Below, piece by piece: positions 20,801 to 27,205 of a stretch of DNA of 64,000 nt. Below the pieces are notes generated by a model. The model saw only the letters and a list, made by a program, of their open reading frames with translations. It ran no database searches and was not told where the DNA came from. Position 1 is the stretch's first letter; each line of letters starts with the position of its first letter. The translations under genes were made by a program, and so were the position numbers. Location: NCBI RefSeq assembly GCF_032854445.1, contig NC_088298.1:17751976-17815975 (forward strand), given 5' to 3'. Source of the stretch: Liolophura sinensis. Lineage: Eukaryota > Mollusca > Polyplacophora > Chitonida > Chitonidae.

Positions 20801-21412
20801 ATGGATCGGTGTATACAAGGCTTGCGCGAGAATAAAGGGACCGTAGCAGCCGTACTGGGCGTTCTCTTGTACATCGGTGCTTTAGTGGGTGGATTGGCTG
20901 CGGAACTCAGCCTACAACTGCTCCAAGACCAGTCAACCCTGCAATATCTACGAGGACAATTAAACAAGACGCGTTTCCGCTGGATTGGGACACCTGTATC
21001 GCCACCCCATCCACCGTCAATCGCCCGTCGGTTTGACAATACCGAGAACGCCGTCACTGCCACTAGCGCCATTACCCCGAGCTGGGATCGAACTCCCACG
21101 TCACAACCCGCCACACCCACCACAACCACACTACACCGACGGCACCCACTCTCCTCAAACTCCTCAAACTCCTCAAACTCCTCAAACACTTCACCCACCC
21201 CTACTCACCCCAGCACACCAATACCTAGCATCGTTTCCACACCTGTCTATCTACCCCCTAACACAACACAGGTAACACAGGTAACACGGGTAACACAGCC
21301 AACACAGGCAACACAGACAACGCAGGCAACGCAGGCACCATCACCTCCCGTCACTCCCCCCACTATCCACCACCCCCACCCGTACGACGATCCAAACCGC
21401 CGACGGAGCTAG
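20801..21412 (+). CDS. Mucin-like single-pass membrane protein (copy 2)
   Basis: 203 residues from the ATG at 20801. A hydrophobic helix spans about residues 14-36 near a short basic N-terminus, followed by a long Thr/Pro/Ser/Asn-rich region with V-T-Q/A-T-Q repeats, as expected of a heavily O-glycosylated stalk. No enzymatic domain is visible. It sits between integrase and ATPase, eight bases before the ATPase ATG. The role is unknown; a membrane or virion-surface function is a guess. Copy 1 lost the helix and copy 3 lost the start codon and gained a stop, so the gene is not well maintained. Confidence 0.6.
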   Translation: MDRCIQGLRENKGTVAAVLGVLLYIGALVGGLAAELSLQLLQDQSTLQYLRGQLNKTRFRWIGTPVSPPHPPSIARRFDNTENAVTATSAITPSWDRTPTSQPATPTTTTLHRRHPLSSNSSNSSNSSNTSPTPTHPSTPIPSIVSTPVYLPPNTTQVTQVTRVTQPTQATQTTQATQAPSPPVTPPTIHHPHPYDDPNRRRS

Positions 21413-21420
21413 TTCTACCC

Positions 21421-22038
21421 ATGGACACGCGATGGGAGCATCCCTTTACCTGCATTGTCAGCGGCCCGACGGGATCTGGGAAGTCTGTGTTTGTGAAACG
21501 GTTAGTGGAACACGCTCCAGCTCTCATTCACCCACCCCCACAACGCATCGTCTGGTGTTACGGGGAGTGGCAGCCATTGTACACCACGTTACCTCACGTT
21601 CAGTTTGAAGAAGGTGTGCCCACCCCGTCCAGTTTCGACCCGGGGGAGCGGACGTTAGTCGTCGTGGATGATTTGATGGCTGAAGCCGACGATCGCGTGA
21701 CAAAACTCTTCACCAAAGGCAGTCACCACCGCAATATCAGCGTGGTGTACATCGTGCAGAATTTGTTTAACAAAACCAAAGACCATCGGACCATCAGTCT
21801 GAACGCACACTACTTGGTGCTGTTCAAAAACCCGCGAGATGTATCCCAAATTACCACGATCGCTAAACAAATGGCTCCAGGGCGGACACAGTACGTGCGC
21901 GAGGCCTTTGAAGATGCGACGGCTGAACCTCACGGGTATTTGCTGGTGGATTTCAAGCAAACCACACCCGATCACCTGCGACTTCGCACCCACATTTTCC
22001 CCGGGGAGATTCAACACGCCTATCTCCCCAAGTCATAA
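21421..22038 (+). CDS. FtsK/HerA-type genome packaging ATPase (copy 2)
   Basis: 205 residues from the ATG at 21421. The Walker A G-P-T-G-S-G-K-S (15-22), Walker B V-V-V-D-D (about 81-85) and a downstream Q-N sensor strand mark the A32-like packaging ATPase. It is small, as usual in Polintons. In the virus-like life cycle it would translocate the linear genome into the icosahedral shell. It is nearly identical to the copy 1 and copy 3 proteins. Confidence 0.95.
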   Translation: MDTRWEHPFTCIVSGPTGSGKSVFVKRLVEHAPALIHPPPQRIVWCYGEWQPLYTTLPHVQFEEGVPTPSSFDPGERTLVVVDDLMAEADDRVTKLFTKGSHHRNISVVYIVQNLFNKTKDHRTISLNAHYLVLFKNPRDVSQITTIAKQMAPGRTQYVREAFEDATAEPHGYLLVDFKQTTPDHLRLRTHIFPGEIQHAYLPKS

Positions 22039-22182
22039 CACCAACTTTGAACCTACAATCTATCACATCAGTTTGTTTTGGCTGGCTGGCTGGCTGGCTG
22101 GTGGGTAGGCTGGTGGGTGGCCTGGCTGACGTGTCAGCTGACGGACTGGTAAAACAGTGTATTATTGCGGCGAGCGGTGACT

Positions 22183-22245
22183 AGGTCAGTGTGTCAGTGT
22201 GTCATCATAAAACTTTGAACACACAGTCTATCACCTCAGTTGCTC
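22183..22245 (+). promoter_or_regulatory. GTCAGTGT repeat and splice-acceptor-like leader before the late genes (copy 2)
   Basis: AGGTCAGTGTGTCAGTGTGT plus CA at 22183-22204, a TATA-like CATAAAAC, and a polypyrimidine acceptor-like TATCACCTCAG at about 22,228-22,238, just before the ATG at 22264. Copy 1 has the same layout at 11,334-11,400; copy 3 has one fewer repeat unit (45,548-45,561). Confidence 0.45.
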
Positions 22246-22263
22246 TCACGACGACGACCCGTG

Positions 22264-22650
22264 ATGAGGTCACACCGTCTCCAACGTTACGGTCCCTTAT
22301 TAACCCTGCTCGCGCGAGCCACCCCCTCTATTCGTCAGGCTGTGCTGCGGGGTAACGATCCAGGATTACTCCGGTGCTTATGTGAATGTGCTAAGAATGT
22401 GTTAAATGGAAACGTCCCACTCTCGCCGGCTCAGAAGGTGAAGTTACAGCGACACAAGACGGGTCTTCGCACTTTGGTGAAGAAAAGTGTTCCCCTGCAT
22501 AAGAAAGGACGGATTGTTCAACGTGGTGGATTCCTGCCACTGCTACTCGCTCCCCTCCTCGCCAAAGCCATTGTACCAGCCGTTCTCGGGGGTGTTGTCG
22601 GCGGTGTCGTTAAGGGTGTCACTAGTAAGGCTATAGCTGGTGGCAGGTAA
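22264..22650 (+). CDS. Small basic Polinton protein with hydrophobic Gly-rich tail (copy 2)
   Basis: 128 residues from the ATG at 22264 (upstream in-frame codons lack an ATG). It starts with a basic helix, has a Cys pair (C-E-C-A-K), an L-S-P-A-Q-K-V-K-L segment, a Lys/Arg-rich stretch and then a long hydrophobic tail rich in Leu, Val and Gly-Gly pairs. Proteins with this build are a regular part of the late cluster of animal Polintons and are thought to be virion components comparable with small adenovirus core proteins. Its stop overlaps the next ATG (TAATG). Confidence 0.65.
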   Translation: MRSHRLQRYGPLLTLLARATPSIRQAVLRGNDPGLLRCLCECAKNVLNGNVPLSPAQKVKLQRHKTGLRTLVKKSVPLHKKGRIVQRGGFLPLLLAPLLAKAIVPAVLGGVVGGVVKGVTSKAIAGGR

Positions 22651-23327
22651 TGCAGCACGCCAAGAAAATGGCCTTGGTCGAGCCACGGCTCTTAGAGACG
22701 CTCACACGACCTTCACCTCCAGCCCACCCACCTCCAACCCATCCCAGCTCCCCATACCCCGTCCCCAGTACGGTGAAAGCCCTCAACACGCTCGATCAAG
22801 AGATGGCCTCGATCCTCCACGATAGGACTCTCTCGGACGAGGAGAAAATACAGCGATATCACCACACCCTTCAACGGTACCGAACGTTTCAAGATCAATA
22901 CCAAATCGGGCAGCGACCGAGTTCGATCCCACCTCAGGCCAAACCCACAGCCAGTCGATTTTTGAGCGAGGCGGACAAGGCGATGTTAGACACCCCAACC
23001 CAAACCCTCCAGCCTACCACCCCTACCATCCCTACCACCCCTGTCCCCTCACACGAGCGCTCAATACCCCGGGATCACTACCGGGCTTGGGTGCGGGAAA
23101 AAATGAGCACACCCGCCGAGCTGGGGAATCCCCCGACCGAGCTGGGGAATCCCCCGATCGCCAGAACCCCGACCAGCCAACATAAAAAAAAAACCAGGCC
23201 CTCCACTACCACCTCTAGTTCCACACACACCACACCAAAGCGACCCAAGAAGACGCGACGAGGCCAGCGACCCGAACTCCGACCCGCTTCATCTATCATA
23301 CGCCCGCTCAGGTGGAGTCCCTATTAA
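22650..23327 (+). CDS. Polinton late-cluster protein of unknown function (copy 2)
   Basis: 225 residues. The first ATG overlaps the previous stop by one base; a second ATG at 22668 (ATGGCCTTGG) is also possible. It has an N-terminal L-V-E-P-R-L-L segment, a Pro-rich linker, then a charged helix with L-S-D-E-E-K-I and Y-H-H-T-L-Q-R-Y, a motif I recognise from unassigned Polinton late genes. A Pro/Thr/Lys-rich tail has duplicated E-L-G-N-P-P units. No catalytic residues are evident. It is likely structural or an assembly factor, inferred from position between virion genes. Confidence 0.6.
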   Translation: MQHAKKMALVEPRLLETLTRPSPPAHPPPTHPSSPYPVPSTVKALNTLDQEMASILHDRTLSDEEKIQRYHHTLQRYRTFQDQYQIGQRPSSIPPQAKPTASRFLSEADKAMLDTPTQTLQPTTPTIPTTPVPSHERSIPRDHYRAWVREKMSTPAELGNPPTELGNPPIARTPTSQHKKKTRPSTTTSSSTHTTPKRPKKTRRGQRPELRPASSIIRPLRWSPY

Positions 23328-23391
23328 TTAAATACAGGCGCCAGAGGACGAAACGATCAGTCCACCTGAGGGAGATCATCTCACCCACACC

Positions 23392-24165
23392 ATGTTTTAC
23401 GTGACGCTACCCAGTAACAGCTCGCTGGACTACTTCCCCAACAATACCTTGACGCGTTTCACCACCCAATTACCCCGCCCCATCCATTTGACAGGTGACT
23501 GGGAATGTGGGCTGGTCGAAATACAGTATCCCCGGACCTGGTTTAACGTGCGGTCAGGTGAAGTGTGGTATACCATAGACTCCCCAAAAGACTCGCACCA
23601 CGGTACGCATAAGCTCATATTACCAGCCGGCTACTACCCGACACCCAAAGACCTGGCCTGGGGGTTGACCAAATTGTTAAGCGAGACAGAGATCCGCGAT
23701 CTCCGGGAGCACGCCGGGGACTTAACGTTTGAGTTCGATGATATGCAGCGGAAATACAGCGTGCGGTTTGAGAAACCACTGGGGCTTGGTTTCAGCCCAC
23801 GGCTAATGCAACTCATGAATTTACCTTACGGATGGCTCATGGGACCGGCGGACCTCATGTATGTCGGTGCCGAGGATTTAACGATCAGCACCCCCACGCT
23901 GTACGTGTACACAGACATTATCGAACCGCGTGTGGTGGGGGATACGTTGGCCCCGCTGTTGCGGACGGTTACCACGGAAGGGCAGTATGGGGAGCACGTC
24001 TCCAAGACTTTCCAACACGTGGAATACATCCCCGTGCAGTCCAAACATTTCTCGACGGTGGACATTGATATTAGGGACGACACGGGTCGATCCGTCGCAT
24101 TTGAACGCGGTAAAGTGGTGGTGACACTTCACTTTCGACAGCGGCGTGCTTTACCCTTGCAATAA
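23392..24165 (+). CDS. Penton-like minor capsid protein (copy 2)
   Basis: 257 residues from the ATG at 23392 (CACCATG). The opening V-T-L-P-S-N-S-S, the D-W-E-C-G-L-V-E-I-Q-Y block near residue 40 and the C-terminal F-E-R-G-K-V-V-V-T-L-H-F block are characteristic of the Polinton minor capsid (penton, single jelly-roll) family that occupies the five-fold vertices. A splice-acceptor-like AATACAG lies about 58 bases upstream. The stop TAA overlaps the next ATG (TAATG). Confidence 0.82.
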   Translation: MFYVTLPSNSSLDYFPNNTLTRFTTQLPRPIHLTGDWECGLVEIQYPRTWFNVRSGEVWYTIDSPKDSHHGTHKLILPAGYYPTPKDLAWGLTKLLSETEIRDLREHAGDLTFEFDDMQRKYSVRFEKPLGLGFSPRLMQLMNLPYGWLMGPADLMYVGAEDLTISTPTLYVYTDIIEPRVVGDTLAPLLRTVTTEGQYGEHVSKTFQHVEYIPVQSKHFSTVDIDIRDDTGRSVAFERGKVVVTLHFRQRRALPLQ

Positions 24166-24629
24166 TGGCATCACAGCAGGCTTACATCGACTATTACACC
24201 AAACAAGCCGGCGGAGGTGGGTTACCTGTGTTTCGGGGTGTGGCTGTCCAGCGCGGTCACGGTTTGCTGGGCGGTCTCAGCAAACTCCTCCCACAGCCCT
24301 TGTTAACCTCGCCGGCTGTGAAAGCACTGGGCAAAACGGCGTTACGAACCGGACTGCAAGTCGTGGGGGACGTGCTGAGTGGGGGCGTGTCACCACAACA
24401 GGCTTTGAAACGACGCGGTTTGGCGACTGGAAAACAGCTGCTGGTCAAAGCTAGTCGCTACGCCCGACAGCGGTTACTGGGTGAGCCTATAAAACGGAAG
24501 ACACCGCGCGTCACGCCCACTCGTCACCGACACGTGGGACTTAAAAGACGTGCCGTCAAGCCCAGAAGAAGACACATCAAAGCTCGAGCCACATCGAATG
24601 CCCTGAGTCCACCGGATATTTTCAGCTAA
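24165..24629 (+). CDS. Basic Gly-rich minor virion protein with candidate protease site (copy 2)
   Basis: 154 residues, ATG overlapping the penton stop. It has an N-terminal Y-I-D-Y-Y-T-K-Q-A-G-G-G-G, then V-F-R-G-V-A-V-Q-R-G-H-G, then G-L-L-G-G-L-S. L-L-G-G followed by L fits the adenovirus-type protease consensus (L/M/I-x-G-G/x). The C-terminal half is arginine- and lysine-rich, suited to DNA condensation or capsid-DNA contact. The family is a constant neighbour of the major capsid gene in Polintons and resembles adenovirus precursor cement/core proteins in design. Confidence 0.7.
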   Translation: MASQQAYIDYYTKQAGGGGLPVFRGVAVQRGHGLLGGLSKLLPQPLLTSPAVKALGKTALRTGLQVVGDVLSGGVSPQQALKRRGLATGKQLLVKASRYARQRLLGEPIKRKTPRVTPTRHRHVGLKRRAVKPRRRHIKARATSNALSPPDIFS

Positions 24630-24660
24630 ACACACACGCGCACACGCACATACACAAGCC

Positions 24661-25971
24661 ATGGCTCTTCCCCACCCCGAATGCTGCCCGTCCGTCAGCA
24701 GTGAGTTTGATTTGTGGACCTTACCCCCGACCGACACCAGCGTTCGAGAAGGCCGCTGGGATGCTTACAGCCCCATCGCCAGCCTGAGTGATGTGGGACC
24801 TGTAGAATTTGTCATCACCAACGCTGACGCAGACACTTACTTGGACTTGGCCAACACCATGCTGTACGTGAAGGCAAAAATCCTCAACGGGGACGGGACG
24901 GCTGTGGCGGCTGACAAGAAGGTGGCTCCGACTAACCTGTGGATACAATCCATGTGGCGACAGGTCGACGTCTCCCTGAACGATAAACTCATCACGCCGT
25001 CCACCAACATGTACCCATACCGGGCTTACTTGGAGACATTGTTGTCTTACGGTAAAGAGGCTAAAAAGAGCCAGCTGTCTGCTGCCTTGTGGTATGCAGA
25101 CACCCCAGGAAAGTTTGACACGATGAGTGACACCAACGATGGATTTGCCGATCGGCTGGAGTGCACGGCTGAAAGTCGGTCGGTTGACATGCTGGGTCGC
25201 CTGCATTGTGACATGTTCCTGCAACACCTACACCTGCTCAACAACGTCACGGTCCGCATCCGTCTCACCCCGGCTAAGGATTCGTTTGCTTTGATGTCCG
25301 ATGAAGCCGCTCCCGGCTACAAGACTCGCTTGGAGGAGGTCTTGATCTTTGTGCGCAAAGTGAAAATCACCAGCGGTGTGCAACTGGGGCATTTGAAAGC
25401 CTTGGCCAAAGCTCCTGCCAAGTACCCAATCCGCCGCGTGCTGACCAAGTATTTCTCTGTCCCCAGAGGCCACACCCTCATCAATGAACAAAACCTATTT
25501 CTGGGCAGCTTACCGACACGTTTAGTGGTGGGGTGTGTGAGCAACAAGGCTTTTGACGGGGACTACACTAAAAACCCGTTTCGTTTCCGACACTACTACA
25601 CAAACTTCGTCGCCTTGTACGTCGGCGGTCGTCAGATTCCAACCAAGCCCCTGACACCCGACTTTGAGAACGAGAATTTCATCCGCACGTACATGAACCT
25701 CTTTACCCACACGGGGAAAGCGTTCCACGACGAGGGAAACAATATCAAGCGCACCACATTCGCCGAAGGCCACACGCTGTTTTGTTTCGACTTGACCCCT
25801 AGCCTCCACGATGACCACCAACTGAACCTGGTACAAAAAGGGGATTTGCGCCTGGAGATGCGGTTTGCCAAACCACTGCCGGAAACCATTAACGTGGTGT
25901 GCTACGCTGAATTCAGCAATATCATAGAAATAGACCAAAGCCGAAACGTGCTCTGTGACTTCGCCAGTTGA
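24661..25971 (+). CDS. Major capsid protein, double jelly-roll (copy 2)
   Basis: 436 residues from the ATG at 24661. The sequence carries the recognisable Polinton hexon-like signature: an S-E-F-D-L-W start, G-P-V-E-F, D-L-A-N-T-x-L-Y-V-K-A-K, Q-V-D-V-S-L-N, S-T-N-M-Y-P-Y-R-A-Y-x-E-T-L-L-S-Y-G and a C-terminal V-V-C-Y-A-E-F. It would form the trimeric capsomers of an icosahedral shell. It lies 31 bases after the basic virion protein and 25 bases before the protease ATG. An acceptor-like TATTTTCAG ends at 24,626 just upstream. Its presence supports the element being able to form virions. Confidence 0.95.
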   Translation: MALPHPECCPSVSSEFDLWTLPPTDTSVREGRWDAYSPIASLSDVGPVEFVITNADADTYLDLANTMLYVKAKILNGDGTAVAADKKVAPTNLWIQSMWRQVDVSLNDKLITPSTNMYPYRAYLETLLSYGKEAKKSQLSAALWYADTPGKFDTMSDTNDGFADRLECTAESRSVDMLGRLHCDMFLQHLHLLNNVTVRIRLTPAKDSFALMSDEAAPGYKTRLEEVLIFVRKVKITSGVQLGHLKALAKAPAKYPIRRVLTKYFSVPRGHTLINEQNLFLGSLPTRLVVGCVSNKAFDGDYTKNPFRFRHYYTNFVALYVGGRQIPTKPLTPDFENENFIRTYMNLFTHTGKAFHDEGNNIKRTTFAEGHTLFCFDLTPSLHDDHQLNLVQKGDLRLEMRFAKPLPETINVVCYAEFSNIIEIDQSRNVLCDFAS

Positions 25972-25996
25972 ACAGCCCAAAACAACAAACAACAAC

Positions 25997-26554
25997 ATGG
26001 ACACGGTACAATTGCGACGTGTGCTACAAACAGACGTGTTTACCCGGGCTGTGGTGGGGGCAGGAGGTGGGGTCTACCCTCGGGATCATCTCCCCTCACT
26101 TCCCCCACCCCCCTCACGACCCTCACGCCCCACCCCTAGGATCCCCTGGACCCCCTGGGCGTGCATCATTAACACAGACACGTGTCTTCGCCCAGGACGA
26201 CATTGGGTCGCCGTCTTCATAGACCAGTGGTCCAATCCACCCCATCTCCGGGGTGAATACTTTGATTCCTACGGACTCCCACCCCTCTACCCCGATATCA
26301 CCGCTTGGCTTAACCGGGGAACACATCACTGGACGTGGAACGATCGGCGGCTGCAGAGTCTGGACACGACCGTGTGCGGTCAATATTGTGTGTACTACTT
26401 AACCCAGCGAGCTCGAGGCCGTCCCATGGATGCTATTGTACACACGTTGGACACAGCGTGCACGACCTATGATAATGACTTACGGGTGTTCGATTGGGTG
26501 GATCGTCAGTTTGGGATCCATCCCTCGTTTTTTTTCCACACCCATGGACTGTAA
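25997..26554 (+). CDS. Adenovirus-type cysteine maturation protease (copy 2)
   Basis: 185 residues from the ATG at 25997. The catalytic layout fits peptidase family C5: His in G-R-H-W, an acidic residue in Y-F-D-S-Y-G, and Cys in V-C-G-Q-Y-C. A Gln exactly seven residues before that Cys (Q-S-L-D-T-T-V-C) matches the adenain oxyanion Gln spacing. It would process virion precursors, for which the preceding minor protein offers an L-L-G-G site. An AATAAA at about 26,650 could end the transcript. Confidence 0.93.
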   Translation: MDTVQLRRVLQTDVFTRAVVGAGGGVYPRDHLPSLPPPPSRPSRPTPRIPWTPWACIINTDTCLRPGRHWVAVFIDQWSNPPHLRGEYFDSYGLPPLYPDITAWLNRGTHHWTWNDRRLQSLDTTVCGQYCVYYLTQRARGRPMDAIVHTLDTACTTYDNDLRVFDWVDRQFGIHPSFFFHTHGL

Positions 26555-26753
26555 AACATTCATCAAATAACATTCTTGCTTCCCAGTTCGACGTGTTATG
26601 CATTCCACGTTCTTGTTTTTCCTGTTCGACCTGTTACCCCATACAGTATGGAATAAAATTAAAAAAAGAGACTATGAGACTCACATACCGTGGTGGTTTG
26701 ACTTTTTTCTTTATTATGATGAGGACTACCACAACAGCATGCAGGCCAGCTAT

Positions 26754-26914
26754 AGCACACTGACACACTGACCCACTCACCGCCTGTTACATCGTCATAC
26801 ATTGTTGCGTCATACATTGTTACCAGGCCGTCTGCCGTATACCGGCAAGGCACCGCTCGGCAACAATGTATGACGATGTAGCAGGCACGGCAAGTCGGGT
26901 CAGTGTGTCAGGCT
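26754..26914. repeat. Imperfect inverted repeat (hairpin or MITE-like)
   Basis: TGACACACTGACCC (26761-26774) pairs with GGGTCAGTGTGTCA (26897-26910), and ACATCGTCATACATTGTT pairs with AACAATGTATGACGATGT further in. The outer arms are the same GTCAGTGT motif found at promoters of this element. An extra copy of TCATACATTGTT lies in the loop. Confidence 0.75.
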
Positions 26915-27124
26915 ATTACGGCTGCCGGCCCGCCGCCCCCCGCTAGGCGTTTTTAACTTTTTCACGTACGTACCACTGCGAATGATAAAACACATGAAAA
27001 AAATTGTACAATTAAAAAAAAAAAAAAAAAAAAATAGGAAGACTGTGTCTGGTGTGGGGCTTCTTTTTTTCTTTCTTTTTTTAGTGCTTAGATTGAGAAA
27101 GTACTCTTTCGGGAAGAGTTGGTT

Positions 27125-27140
27125 GGCCCTGAAAAGGGCC
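27125..27140 (-). terminator. Histone-type 3' stem-loop of the polymerase gene (copy 2)
   Basis: On the minus strand, GGCCCTTTTCAGGGCC forms a 6-bp stem with a UUUC loop, the metazoan replication-dependent histone consensus. It begins 65 bases after the polymerase stop. AACCAACTCTT follows, then GAAAGAGT, a match to the histone downstream element that pairs with U7 snRNA. No histone gene is present. The assignment of function is inferred from sequence only. Confidence 0.7.
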
Positions 27141-27205
27141 GTGGGAAGTATCACAAGACCACAAGAGCACAGGAGCCGGGTGTGTAGAGTATCCATAGCA
27201 CCGTT

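Larger units (their letters stand above)
26555..27205. other. Convergent intergenic region between protease and polymerase (copy 2)
   Basis: No gene. It holds a polyadenylation signal (AATAAA near 26,650) for the plus-strand late transcript, a 160-bp imperfect hairpin (26,754-26,914), an A-tract (about 27,017-27,034) and a minus-strand histone-type stem-loop (27,125-27,140). About 430 bp of this region are absent from copy 3, where GCATGCAG joins directly to GAGCCGGG. Confidence 0.7.
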
